Source: Adlercreutzia muris (GTDB taxonomy: Bacteria; Actinomycetota; Coriobacteriia; Coriobacteriales; Eggerthellaceae). Taken from it: a stretch of 64,000 bases of DNA. Under the pieces are notes generated by a model that ran no database searches, had not been told where the DNA came from, and saw nothing but the letters and a program-made list of their open reading frames with translations. Of the stretch, positions 23,922 through 32,594 are shown piece by piece; position 1 is the first letter of the stretch; each line of letters opens with the position of its first letter. The stretch is from the NCBI RefSeq assembly GCF_008831045.1, contig NZ_WAJS01000007.1, forward strand, positions 1 through 64,000, written 5' to 3'. The position numbers and the translations under genes were made by a program.

Positions 23922-26006
23922 ATGGATACAGGGACAACGGCGGGCGGCGGCCGATCGCGCAAGCGAAACGATGCTACTCAAAAGCCGAACGGCGGCGCAA
24001 CTGGCAATCGAGACGACCGAGCCGAAGCCGCGGGCAACACATCAACTGCCGGCAGCGCAGCCGATGCGGCCCGCACGGTCGCCCATCGGCCGCGCGGGCC
24101 CTTTTCCGCATCGCTAGTTGGCACGAGAACCGCCTTTGCGCGCCTCGCCTTCTTCTGCGGTGCGGTACTACTCGGCTTCTGTCTGCTGGAAGCGCCTTGG
24201 AACGCCGAATTCCTTGCTATTCCCCGTTCCCACATGATACCGAATCTGCTGATCCTCGCCCTCGGCTGCGCCATCGTCTTCCTCGTCGGCCAGCGCACCC
24301 GCGCCTCCCTGGCGGTGTTCGTCGGGCTGTGCCTAGCCGCCGGCACGGCCAACTTCTTCCTCATCGAGTTCAAGGGCCAGCCCATCGTACCAGCCGATCT
24401 GTTCGCCCTGTCCACAGCCGCCTCGGTGGCCGGCGGCTACAGCCTGTTCCTCACACCGCGCCTGGCCGCGTGCCTAGGGACCTTCGCCGCCTTCTCCGTC
24501 GCGCTCGCCCTGGGCTGCCCCCAACGGAAGGTAACGCGGTGGGATGCGGCGGTGAACTGCCTCGGCGCCATACTGCTTGTCGTTGCGGGGGCGCTCCAGT
24601 TCAACGCCGTGGATATCCGCGAGCAGTGCGCCGTGAAGGTGGACGTGTGGGACGTGCGGGGCTCCTACGGCACCCAAGGCACCGCGCTGTGCTTCCTGTC
24701 CCGGGCCCAGGAGCTCACCCCCAAGCCGCCGGAGGGCTACTCAGCCGAGGCCGTGGACGCTATCCTCGCCCCCTTCGCCGACGGGCCCGTGGGAGCTCCT
24801 CCCGACACGGTGCCTCCGAGCGGGGACATCCCCACCCTCCCCGCAGCGGCGACCGACGACGGGGAGACCGCAGCAGTCGAGGGCATGCTCCCCTACGACG
24901 GCCCCAACGTCATCGCCATCATGAACGAGACCTTCTCGGACCTGTCCAGCTACCCCGGCCTGGAGGACGCCAACGCCGCCCCTCCCTTCTTCCGCGAGGT
25001 GGCCGCCGATGCCCTGGCCAGCGGCGACGTGTACGTATCGGCCATGGGCGGGGGCACCTGCAACAGCGAGTTCGAGTTCCTCACTGGCGCCTCCATGGGC
25101 AACATGGGCGGCGGCGTGTACCCCTATGTGCTCTACGATCTGGAAGGGGTGGACAACCTGGCCGCTGCCTTCCGGGCACTGGGCTACGGCACCCACGCCA
25201 TTCATCCGGCCGAGGCGTCGAACTGGCGCCGCGACCGCATCTACGAGCAGCTCGGCTTCGATGACTTCGACGACATCACCACCATGGAAGGGGCCGCCAC
25301 GTTCCGCGACCTCGTGACCGATCGGGTCACCTACGAGCGGGCGCTCCAGAAGATCGACGAGGGTGAGGCGCCCCAGTTCGTCTTCGATGTGACCATCCAG
25401 AACCACGGCGGCTACGACACCGGCCTCGTGCCCCCGGCCGATGCGGTGCACCTGGAATCCGAGCAGGTGGAAAGCGCCGAGGTGGACGAGTTTCTGGCCG
25501 CCATCCGCCAGTCCGACGAGGATCTGCGCTGGCTTGTGGACGAGCTGAACGCCCGGGACGAGCCCACCATCGTCGTGTTCTTCGGCGACCACCAGCCCGG
25601 CTTCGCCGATTGGCTGTTCCAGAAGACCTACGGCCATAGCGTGGACGGATCGCCCTTGGAAGAGGTGCAGCAGCGCTACCGCACCCCCTACTTCATCTGG
25701 GCGAACGCGGTGGCCCGGACTCAGTACGGCAACCGGCTCGCCAAGATCGCGGATGCCGACGTGACGAGCCTGAACTACCTGCGCAGCCTGCTCACCGAGG
25801 CGGCTGGCCTGCCCGAAACCCCGCAGGACCGCTACCAGCGGGCCCTGCGCGGGGTCCTGCCGGCCATCAATTTGAATGGCTATCGGGACGGCGAGGGGGC
25901 CTGGCACTGGTTCGGCGAGGCCGTCGAGGGCGACGTCCAGCAGCGGGCCGAAGACGCCCTCAAGAGCTACCGCATCATCCAGCACGCCCAGCTGTTCGGG
26001 GAGTAA
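23922..26006 (+). CDS. LtaS-like phosphoglycerol/phosphoethanolamine transferase (membrane sulfatase-fold)
   Basis: This 694-aa membrane enzyme resembles lipoteichoic acid synthases and related sulfatase-fold transferases that move phospholipid headgroups onto surface glycopolymers. Residues 1-65 are a polar, low-complexity cytoplasmic tail. About five hydrophobic helices follow (about 70-230). The extracellular catalytic domain contains IAIMNETFSDLSSYPGL near residue 332, with the predicted Thr nucleophile, a GGTCNSEFEFLTG motif near 373, an NHGGYD motif near 490 and a metal-binding FFGDHQPGF near 550. GGAGGG precedes ATG 23922. It is a monocistronic plus-strand gene between divergent neighbours. 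The acceptor polymer is unknown. Confidence 0.87.
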   Translation: MDTGTTAGGGRSRKRNDATQKPNGGATGNRDDRAEAAGNTSTAGSAADAARTVAHRPRGPFSASLVGTRTAFARLAFFCGAVLLGFCLLEAPWNAEFLAIPRSHMIPNLLILALGCAIVFLVGQRTRASLAVFVGLCLAAGTANFFLIEFKGQPIVPADLFALSTAASVAGGYSLFLTPRLAACLGTFAAFSVALALGCPQRKVTRWDAAVNCLGAILLVVAGALQFNAVDIREQCAVKVDVWDVRGSYGTQGTALCFLSRAQELTPKPPEGYSAEAVDAILAPFADGPVGAPPDTVPPSGDIPTLPAAATDDGETAAVEGMLPYDGPNVIAIMNETFSDLSSYPGLEDANAAPPFFREVAADALASGDVYVSAMGGGTCNSEFEFLTGASMGNMGGGVYPYVLYDLEGVDNLAAAFRALGYGTHAIHPAEASNWRRDRIYEQLGFDDFDDITTMEGAATFRDLVTDRVTYERALQKIDEGEAPQFVFDVTIQNHGGYDTGLVPPADAVHLESEQVESAEVDEFLAAIRQSDEDLRWLVDELNARDEPTIVVFFGDHQPGFADWLFQKTYGHSVDGSPLEEVQQRYRTPYFIWANAVARTQYGNRLAKIADADVTSLNYLRSLLTEAAGLPETPQDRYQRALRGVLPAINLNGYRDGEGAWHWFGEAVEGDVQQRAEDALKSYRIIQHAQLFGE

Positions 26007-26089
26007 GCCGAGAGACGCGCCACGGGCCGCGCCGTTGCCCTACGGGTTGCACGGCACCCCCCTCGGAGCTGGGATGATCGGCCGACGGG

Positions 26090-27016
26090 TTACAAATTCT
26101 CGCGCACCCAGGCGATGTTGCCCATGGTGGTTTCGATGAGCTCGTCTACCGTGGGGAAATCGATCATGGGGCGCAGCCATTCGATGAATTCCACCTCGAT
26201 GGGCTGACCGTAGATATCCCGGTCGAAATCGAGGATGTGCACTTCGATGTTGGCGGTGGTGCGGTCGGCGAACATAGGGGGGACGCCTGTGGACACGGCG
26301 GCCTTGTAGCGGGCGCCCTCCACCATGGCGTAGCAACCGTAGACCCCCGGCCCGATGACGTTCAGCATCGGCGGGATCTCCAAATTCGCCGTGGCGAAGC
26401 CGAAGTCGCGGCCGTCGCCCCGGCCCGGGCGCACGATACCGGTCACGCTGTAGGGACGGCCCAAAAGCTCGGCGGCCTCGGCCACGTGGCCCTGTGCCAG
26501 CTCCCCGCGGATGCGCGTGGCCGTCACCGGCTCGCCGCCCTCGGCCACCAGGTCGTGGCCGTGCACCTCCATATTGCGCTCGGCACCCCATGCCCGCAAA
26601 TCGGCCACGTTGCCCGAGGCGCGGTCTCCGAAACGGAAATCGTGGCCGATGTGGATGTGGCGGGGAGCGCCGCCCCCGAAGCACGCTTCCAGAAAATCGG
26701 CCGGCGCCTGGGCCGCGAACTCGCGGGAGAACGGCAGCAGCACCACCGCATCCACATCCAGCTCGGCGAGCTTGGCGATGCGGGCCTCGTTGGTCATGAG
26801 CTTCTTCAGCCCGCCGGGGGCGAACACCTCGTCCGGATCGATGTTGAAGGTGATGACGGCGCTTCGGGCCGCCTCCTCTCGCGCCGAGGCCACGGCCTCG
26901 CCGATGATGAAGCGATGCCCCTCGTGCACGCCGTCGAACACGCCGAAAGCCACGGAGGCTCCGGCGAGGAAGGCCTCGTCGTAGGCAGGATCGTTCCTAG
27001 AGATCACTATGGCCAC
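26090..27016 (-). CDS. ribF: Bifunctional riboflavin kinase / FAD synthetase
   Basis: RibF phosphorylates riboflavin to FMN and adenylylates FMN to FAD. The 308-aa protein has the N-terminal nucleotidyltransferase-fold FAD synthetase (GVFDGVHEGHRFII near residue 27, the HxGH-type ATP motif, and IGHDFRFGDRASGN near 122). The C-terminal riboflavin kinase (GRPYSVTGIVRPGRGDGRDFGFATANL, about 185-212) also has the conserved DFPTVDELI-type end. The start is GTG 27016 with AGGAG 6 nt upstream, overlapping truB by 20 bp. It is the last gene of the rimP-nusA operon. FMN and FAD from this enzyme are cofactors of flavoproteins such as the one at 45150. Confidence 0.95.
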   Translation of the reverse strand: MAIVISRNDPAYDEAFLAGASVAFGVFDGVHEGHRFIIGEAVASAREEAARSAVITFNIDPDEVFAPGGLKKLMTNEARIAKLAELDVDAVVLLPFSREFAAQAPADFLEACFGGGAPRHIHIGHDFRFGDRASGNVADLRAWGAERNMEVHGHDLVAEGGEPVTATRIRGELAQGHVAEAAELLGRPYSVTGIVRPGRGDGRDFGFATANLEIPPMLNVIGPGVYGCYAMVEGARYKAAVSTGVPPMFADRTTANIEVHILDFDRDIYGQPIEVEFIEWLRPMIDFPTVDELIETTMGNIAWVRENL

Positions 27017-28016
27017 GGATGACTCCTATCGGAAAGACGCAGCGCGGCGCCAGGCGGCGGCGATCGGCGTCGTATGCGTACAGGGCGATGACCCGGTTAT
27101 CGTACACCAAGGCGATGGTCTCGTCACGGGTCAAGGGCTCGCAGCTCTCGCGCACCCCAGCCGTGCAGGCGCACAGCTCTGAAGCGGCATCGGCGCAGCG
27201 GCGCTCGCAGATCGTGAGCCCGGCAGCGGCCACAGCGTTGCCGTTGCGCACCTTGGCGGCCAGCTCGTCGCCCACATAGGCGAAGCGGCAACCGAGGGCC
27301 CGCAGCGGGTCGAGGGCCGCCCGCAGGCCGATATCCTCCAGCGTCTCCAAGCTCACGCACTCGTCCAGGACGATGGCCCCCACGGCCGTGCGGCGCAGGG
27401 CCCCCACGTGGGCCGGGCAGCCGAGGGCATTGCCCGCATCGCGGGCGAGCGAGCGGATATAGGTGCCCGCCGACACGGTGAAGGCCACGTCCCAGCGGGG
27501 CGCCTCGGTGCCGTCGGCCCCCCAGATGCCGAGCAGCTCGGCGGTAAACACCTCGATGTCGCGAGGCGTCAGATCGATGATGCGGCCGCGGCGTGCCTCG
27601 TCGCAGGCCTTCTTGCCGCCTACCTTGATGGCGGAGTACACCGGGGGCAGTTGCTTGGACTTCCCTACCAAGCTGGCCACGAAGGTGGTAGCGAAGAAGG
27701 GGTCGAACACCTCTTCGGGCACCTCGCCGGTGCGGATGACCTCGCCGGCGGCATCGTCGGTATCGGTAGCGGCGCCGAAGACGATGGACACCACGTAGGA
27801 CTTCTCGTGACCCACGAGGTAGTGGTCCAGGCGCGTGGCCGGCCCGATGCACACGGGAAGCACGCCCGAGGCCAGCGGGTCCAGGGTGCCGGTGTGCCCC
27901 ACCCGGTGCTCGCCGAAGATGCGGCGCACGCGGTTCACCACGTCGTGGGACGTAAGCCCCGAGGGCTTGTCCACGGCCACCATGAGGGACAGGTCGGTCG
28001 TTCCGCGCTTGGCCAT
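26997..28016 (-). CDS. truB: tRNA pseudouridine(55) synthase
   Basis: TruB makes pseudouridine 55 in the T-loop of tRNAs. The 339-aa protein shows KPSGLTSHDVVNRVRR near residue 17 and the catalytic aspartate motif GHTGTLDPLASGVL near 40. YSAIKVGGKKACDEAR lies near 122 and GTYIRSLARDAG near 185. The C-terminal part (about 230-339) is long and Cys-rich (six cysteines between residues 228 and 283) compared with typical TruB, and does not match a PUA domain I recognise. It abuts the DHH phosphoesterase stop codon and overlaps ribF. Confidence 0.94.
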   Translation of the reverse strand: MAKRGTTDLSLMVAVDKPSGLTSHDVVNRVRRIFGEHRVGHTGTLDPLASGVLPVCIGPATRLDHYLVGHEKSYVVSIVFGAATDTDDAAGEVIRTGEVPEEVFDPFFATTFVASLVGKSKQLPPVYSAIKVGGKKACDEARRGRIIDLTPRDIEVFTAELLGIWGADGTEAPRWDVAFTVSAGTYIRSLARDAGNALGCPAHVGALRRTAVGAIVLDECVSLETLEDIGLRAALDPLRALGCRFAYVGDELAAKVRNGNAVAAAGLTICERRCADAASELCACTAGVRESCEPLTRDETIALVYDNRVIALYAYDADRRRLAPRCVFPIGVIRGHSDL

Positions 28017-29030
28017 CTAGTGCACCCCTTCGCCGGGGCGCACGGGGCATTCGATGCCGAGCCGCTCCGCCAGGGCATCGACGGCCTGGACGAGGGTTCC
28101 GGCGAACGTGAAGCCGGCCGCGGCGGTGTGGCCTCCCCCGCCGAAGGCGCGGGCGATGGCGGCCACATCGGCGTCGCCTTTGGCCCGCAGGCTGCCGCGA
28201 ACCTCGCCGTCGGGCTGCTCCCGCAGCATGCAGGCCACTTCCACACCGTCGATGGCCCGCAGCACGTCCACCATGGGCTCGGCGTCGGCCTTGCACGCGC
28301 CGCACGCCTCGAAGTCGGCCTGGGACAGCCATGAGAGGGCCGCCGCTCCGTCGGCCGAGAGGGCCATGTGGTCCACGTTGCGCCCCTCCAAGAGGATAGA
28401 GGCGAGCGAGCGGCTCTGGTAGATGCGGCGGGAGATGACCGCGGGCTCGGCGCCGGCGGCCACCATCTCGGCAGCAGCGGCGAAGGCGGCCGCGTCGGCG
28501 TTCTGATACTGGAAGCGACCCGTGTCGGTCATGAGCCCGGTGTAGCAACAGGTGGCGACGATGCGGTCGCGCTCGGCGCCCAGAACCGCCGCGAGCTCCC
28601 AGACGAGCATAGTCGTGGAAGCGACGTCCGGGTCGGTGTAGCTGAGCGCGCTCATGGCCTCGGGCACCGCGTGGTGGTCTACCGTCACCGTGAGATCGGC
28701 GGCCGCCTGCAGCCGCGCCGCATCGCCCACGCGCTCGGTCGTGGGCACGTCCACCGCCACGAACACCTCGCAGGGGCCCTCGTAGCGGGCAGCAGGCACC
28801 AGCCCGTCGAAGCCGGGCAGGAAGGCCAGGTCGCGCGGCGGCTCCTCGTCGCGGGCGAGCACGCAGGCGCACTGCTTGCCCGCCTGACGCAGAGCGGCGG
28901 CCAGGGCCAGCTGCGAGCCGAGGCAGTCGCCGTCGGGGCTCACATGGCCGCAGATCACAAAATGGTCCCGCTCTCGCAGGGCGCAGGCGATGGCGGCCAG
29001 GGTGGTGTTGGTCTGGGGAGTTACCGCCAT
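28017..29030 (-). CDS. DHH-family phosphoesterase (NrnA-like nanoRNase / pAp phosphatase)
   Basis: DHH-DHHA1 proteins of the NrnA type hydrolyse short oligoribonucleotides and 3'-phosphoadenosine 5'-phosphate. The 337-aa protein has ICGHVSPDGDCLGSQLAL near residue 25 (motif I), a FVAVDVPTTERVGD block near 88, and the DHH motif VTVDHHAVPE near 115. The C-terminal DHHA1 substrate domain has the RAFGGGGHTAAAG signature near 310. Start ATG 29030 was chosen since it follows the rbfA stop codon by 4 nt with GGGAG upstream and the fold begins about 20 residues later. A frame extends upstream into rbfA but is only shadow. The position between rbfA and truB is standard for this family. Confidence 0.92.
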   Translation of the reverse strand: MAVTPQTNTTLAAIACALRERDHFVICGHVSPDGDCLGSQLALAAALRQAGKQCACVLARDEEPPRDLAFLPGFDGLVPAARYEGPCEVFVAVDVPTTERVGDAARLQAAADLTVTVDHHAVPEAMSALSYTDPDVASTTMLVWELAAVLGAERDRIVATCCYTGLMTDTGRFQYQNADAAAFAAAAEMVAAGAEPAVISRRIYQSRSLASILLEGRNVDHMALSADGAAALSWLSQADFEACGACKADAEPMVDVLRAIDGVEVACMLREQPDGEVRGSLRAKGDADVAAIARAFGGGGHTAAAGFTFAGTLVQAVDALAERLGIECPVRPGEGVH

Positions 29031-29034
29031 CGGT

Positions 29035-29424
29035 CTAGAACTCCCGATCCTCGCCGATGGTCTCCTCCACGATGCGCTGCTGCTGGTGCTCGCGCTCAGA
29101 GGCCAGGGCGGCGCCGATGGCCTCGGCCTGGTCCACCGACTTGTCGCGATGGAAGCGCAGCTCCGGCGCCACGCGCCAGGACAGCTTCTTGGCCATGAGC
29201 GAGCGGATATGCCCGGCGGCCTGCTCGAAGGCGGCCTGCACGTCGGCATAGCGCTCGGGATCGGTGGTGTAGTACACGTTGCAGGCCGAGCGGTCGTAGC
29301 TCACCTCGCAGCCGGTAATGGTCACCAGATGCAGCCGCGGATCGGACACATCGAACAGCAGAATGGAGGCGATCACCTCGCGGGCCTGCTCGTTCACCTT
29401 GCGATTGGAAGCGCTCTGTTTCAT
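29035..29424 (-). CDS. rbfA: 30S ribosome-binding factor RbfA
   Basis: RbfA binds the immature 30S subunit and helps 16S rRNA 5'-end processing, especially in the cold. The 129-aa KH-like protein contains the family pattern RKVNEQAREVIASIL at the start. It also has DPRLHLVTITGCEVSYDRSACNVYY near residues 27-50 and the MAKKLSWRVAPELRFHRDKS region near 80-100. AAGGAG lies upstream of ATG 29424. It follows infB after a terminator-like hairpin, and a -10-like TATACT lies between, so the rbfA-ribF part may have its own promoter. Confidence 0.94.
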   Translation of the reverse strand: MKQSASNRKVNEQAREVIASILLFDVSDPRLHLVTITGCEVSYDRSACNVYYTTDPERYADVQAAFEQAAGHIRSLMAKKLSWRVAPELRFHRDKSVDQAEAIGAALASEREHQQQRIVEETIGEDREF

Positions 29425-29462
29425 AACGCCATCTCCTTAAGTAGTGGCGGACAGATAGTTCT

Positions 29463-29468
29463 AGTATA
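29463..29468 (-). promoter_or_regulatory. Possible internal -10 upstream of rbfA
   Basis: TATACT on the minus strand lies just after the infB hairpin and about 40 bp before rbfA. The -35 region is poor, so this is a weak call. Confidence 0.35.
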
Positions 29469-29474
29469 GACAAA

Positions 29475-29507
29475 GGCTTTCCCGAGCCTTGTCGACTCGG
29501 GAAAGCC
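29475..29507 (-). terminator. Hairpin/terminator between infB and rbfA
   Basis: A perfect 12-bp stem (29475-29486 with 29496-29507) has a 9-nt loop and is followed by TTTGTCT on the minus strand. It would reduce transcription from infB into rbfA. Confidence 0.7.
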
Positions 29508-29528
29508 GCAATGAACTGTAAGATTTGC

Positions 29529-32273
29529 CTACTCGGTGCGCTCGACTTCCTTGGCCTGATAACCCTCGATGGTGTCGCCCACCTTGAGGTCCTGGAACTT
29601 CTCGATGCCGATACCGCACTCGTAACCTTGCTTCACGCTCTTCACGTCGTCCTTAAAGCGGCGCAAGCTGGCCATGTGGCCCTCGAAGATGACCGTGCCG
29701 TCGCGCACGATGCGCACCTTGTCGTCGCGGTTGATCTCGCCCTCGATGATGTAGCAGCCGGCGATGGTGCCCACCTTCGGCACCTTGAAGGTGTCGCGGA
29801 CCTCGGCGATGCCGGTGTCCACCTCCACGATGTCGGGCGAGAGCAGGCCCACGCGGGCCGCGTTGATGTCCTCGATAGCCTGGTAGATGACGCGGTACAG
29901 GCGGATGTCCACTTTCTCCTTCTCGGCCTGGACGCGGGACTTGCCCGTCGGGCGCACGTTGAAGCCGATGATGATGGCGTCGGAGGCGGCGGCCAGGGTG
30001 ACGTCGGTCTCGGTGATGCCGCCCACGGCCGAGTGCACGATGTTGATGCGCACCTCGGACTGGTCCATCTTGTCGAAGGCGTCGCGCAGAGCCTCGATGG
30101 AGCCTTGGACGTCGGCCTTCACGATGAGGTTCAGGTCGGTGGTCTTGCCATCCTCGATGCGGCTGAACAGGTCGTCCAGGCTCATGTGGCTCTTGGTCTC
30201 CTGGGCGGCCAGGCGGGCGCGCAGGGCACGCTCCTCGGCCAGCTTGCGGGCATCGCGCTCGTCCTCGAACACACGGAACTCGTCGCCGGCGGTGGGCACC
30301 GAGTTCAGGCCCAAGATCTCCACCGGGTCGGCGGGGCAGGCCTCGCCCACGTGCTCGCCGCGGGGGTTCACCAAAGCGCGCACGCGGCCGTAGCTCGTGC
30401 CGGCCACTACCACATCTCCCGTGTGCAGGGTGCCGCGCTGGATGAGCACCGTGGCCACAGGACCGCGGCCCTTGTCCAGATTCGCCTCGATGACGAAGCC
30501 GGAGGCCTCCGCGTCGGGGTTGGCCTTCAACTCCAGCACGTCGGCCTGGAGGATGATGGTCTCCAGCAAATCGTCGATGTGCAGCTTCTTCTTGGCCGAC
30601 ACCTCCACGAACATGTTGGAGCCGCCCCACTCCTCGGGGATGACGCCGTACTCGGTGAGCTCCTGGCGCACGCGGTCGGGGTTGGCGCCGGGCTTGTCGA
30701 TCTTGTTCACGGCCACCACGATGGGCACCTCGGCGGCCTTGGCGTGGTTGATGGCCTCGATGGTCTGCGGCATCACGCCGTCGTCGGCGGCCACGACGAG
30801 CACGATGACGTCGGTGACCTGGGCGCCGCGGGCGCGCATGGCGGTAAAGGCCTCATGGCCCGGGGTGTCGATGAAGGTGATCTGGCGGTCGCCGATGTTC
30901 ACCACGGAAGCGCCGATGTGCTGGGTGATGCCGCCGGCCTCGCTGGCCACCACGCCGGTGTCGCGGATGGCGTCCAGCAGCGAGGTCTTGCCGTGGTCGA
31001 CGTGTCCCATGACGGTGACCACCGGCGGGCGCGGCTTCAGGTCGGCCTCGGAGTCGTTGTACACCACGGCGTACTCCTCCTCCGGCGACACGACGCGCAC
31101 CTTGCGGCCCATGTCGTCGGCGATGAGCTCCATGGTCTCGTCGTTCATGGACTGGGTGAGCGTGAGCACCTGGCCCAGCATGAACAGGCGCTTGATGACG
31201 TCGTTGGGCTGCACGCCCAGAAGCTCGGCGAACTTGGCCACGGTCGCGCCCTGGGGAATCTCTACCACGGAGTCGTCCAGCACCAGCGTCGGGTCCAGGC
31301 CCCGCTCGATGGCCTCGGCCTCGGCGCGCTCGCGGGCCTCGGCCTCGCGCTTCTCCTTGCGCTTCTTGCGGCGCCCCTCCCCCTCGTGGGTAGTGGCGGC
31401 GGCCACGGCGGCGCGAGCCTCGGCGAGCACCTTGTCGCGCTGGAGCTTCTCAGCCTGGACGGCCATCTGGGCGTAGCGGTCCTCGGGCGCGGCCTGCTGG
31501 GCCTCCAGCTCGGGCACCACCTGATGCCCCGAGCCCTTCTTGCCCTTCTTGCCGGCACCGCGGCCAGAGCGACGGGCCTCGGCCTCGGCGCTCTTCTGGG
31601 CCTCCATGCGCTGCTTCTCGGCCTCGATCTGCGACAGCAGCGAGTCGAAGTTGGCCTTGCGGACCGTCGGCGCGGGTGCCGGGGCCGGAGCGTGCTTGGG
31701 AGCCTCGGGCGCGGCGGCCTTGGCGGACTTCTTGTGGCCGCGGCGAAGTGCCTCCTCCACGGCGCGCTTCTTGGCCACCTCGGCGGCGGCCTTCTCGGCC
31801 CGGGCCCGGGCGCGGGCCTCCTCGCGCTCGCGCTCCACGCGCTCCTTCTCGGAGGCGATCTGCTGCTCGAGGCTCGCGAAGGACGAGTTCGTCACCGGCG
31901 CCTTGCGCACAGTGCGGCCCTCTCCCTCGCGCGCCGGCTCATCGGCCCGGGCGCTCTCGCGCTGGGCGCGGGCGGCCTCGCGCTCGGCGAGCTCCTTCTC
32001 GCGAGCGGCCTTGCGGGCGGCCTCCTCCTCGGCGCGCTGGCGCTCGGCCTCTTCCTTCTCGGCCGCCAGCGCCGCCTCCTCCTCAGCCGCCAGGGCGCCG
32101 GCGCGGGCGCGGATCTCCGGCTCGAGGTTCTTGCGGATCTTATCGACGTAGGCCTCGTTGAGCATGCTCGCGTGGGACTTCGCCGGGATCTTCATCTCTT
32201 TCAGGCGGTCGAGCAGATCCCCGCTCGACATATCGAATTCTTTCGCCAACTCATGTACTCGCATGCTGGCCAT
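29529..32273 (-). CDS. infB: Translation initiation factor IF-2
   Basis: IF-2 is the GTPase that brings fMet-tRNA to the 30S subunit and promotes subunit joining. The 914-aa protein has an N-terminal IF2_N domain ([21 protein letters not shown]). A long, highly charged Ala/Glu/Arg-rich linker (about 75-330) follows, with PKxAPAPAP-type segments, then a second IF2_N-like repeat near 345. The G domain carries [12 protein letters not shown] near residue 422, DTPGHEAF near 467 and NKID near 522. Domains II-IV include the IGFNVRP and [12 protein letters not shown] motifs. It starts 3 nt after the rnpM stop codon. Confidence 0.98.
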   Translation of the reverse strand: MASMRVHELAKEFDMSSGDLLDRLKEMKIPAKSHASMLNEAYVDKIRKNLEPEIRARAGALAAEEEAALAAEKEEAERQRAEEEAARKAAREKELAEREAARAQRESARADEPAREGEGRTVRKAPVTNSSFASLEQQIASEKERVEREREEARARARAEKAAAEVAKKRAVEEALRRGHKKSAKAAAPEAPKHAPAPAPAPTVRKANFDSLLSQIEAEKQRMEAQKSAEAEARRSGRGAGKKGKKGSGHQVVPELEAQQAAPEDRYAQMAVQAEKLQRDKVLAEARAAVAAATTHEGEGRRKKRKEKREAEARERAEAEAIERGLDPTLVLDDSVVEIPQGATVAKFAELLGVQPNDVIKRLFMLGQVLTLTQSMNDETMELIADDMGRKVRVVSPEEEYAVVYNDSEADLKPRPPVVTVMGHVDHGKTSLLDAIRDTGVVASEAGGITQHIGASVVNIGDRQITFIDTPGHEAFTAMRARGAQVTDVIVLVVAADDGVMPQTIEAINHAKAAEVPIVVAVNKIDKPGANPDRVRQELTEYGVIPEEWGGSNMFVEVSAKKKLHIDDLLETIILQADVLELKANPDAEASGFVIEANLDKGRGPVATVLIQRGTLHTGDVVVAGTSYGRVRALVNPRGEHVGEACPADPVEILGLNSVPTAGDEFRVFEDERDARKLAEERALRARLAAQETKSHMSLDDLFSRIEDGKTTDLNLIVKADVQGSIEALRDAFDKMDQSEVRINIVHSAVGGITETDVTLAAASDAIIIGFNVRPTGKSRVQAEKEKVDIRLYRVIYQAIEDINAARVGLLSPDIVEVDTGIAEVRDTFKVPKVGTIAGCYIIEGEINRDDKVRIVRDGTVIFEGHMASLRRFKDDVKSVKQGYECGIGIEKFQDLKVGDTIEGYQAKEVERTE

Positions 32274-32276
32274 ATA

Positions 32277-32567
32277 TCACTCCTCGTTTCTTCCCGGTGC
32301 CTCGACGAGAGCTATCTCGCGAGCGAGCCGCTCGTAATCTTGGTCGGTCACCTTGCAGCGCAGGGCGCGCTCAAGTTTCCTGGTCTTCTTTGCCGCCGCA
32401 AGGCAGGCTCCCGTGCAGACGTAGGCGCCCCGACCGGCCGCACGGCCCGTCGGATCGAAGGCCGCTGCGCCCTCGGCCGTGCGCACGATGCGGTGAAAGG
32501 CCCCCTTCTGCTGGGTGGCCCCGCAGGCGATGCAGGTGCGCTGGCGCTTGTTCGTCTGAATGGGCAT
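32277..32567 (-). CDS. rnpM: YlxR/RnpM family RNA-binding protein
   Basis: This 96-aa YlxR-fold (DUF448) protein has the conserved start RTCIACGATQQKGAFHRIVR. The family's central GRAAGRGAYVC motif lies near residue 45, and a Cys pair and basic C-terminus follow. B. subtilis YlxR has been described as an RNase P modulator (RnpM), and the family also affects glucose-responsive expression; which applies here is unknown. It lies between nusA (27 bp) and infB (3 bp), the universal place for this gene in Gram-positives. Confidence 0.9.
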   Translation of the reverse strand: MPIQTNKRQRTCIACGATQQKGAFHRIVRTAEGAAAFDPTGRAAGRGAYVCTGACLAAAKKTRKLERALRCKVTDQDYERLAREIALVEAPGRNEE

Positions 32568-32594
32568 CGGTGCGATTCTTCCCGCTTCCTCGTC

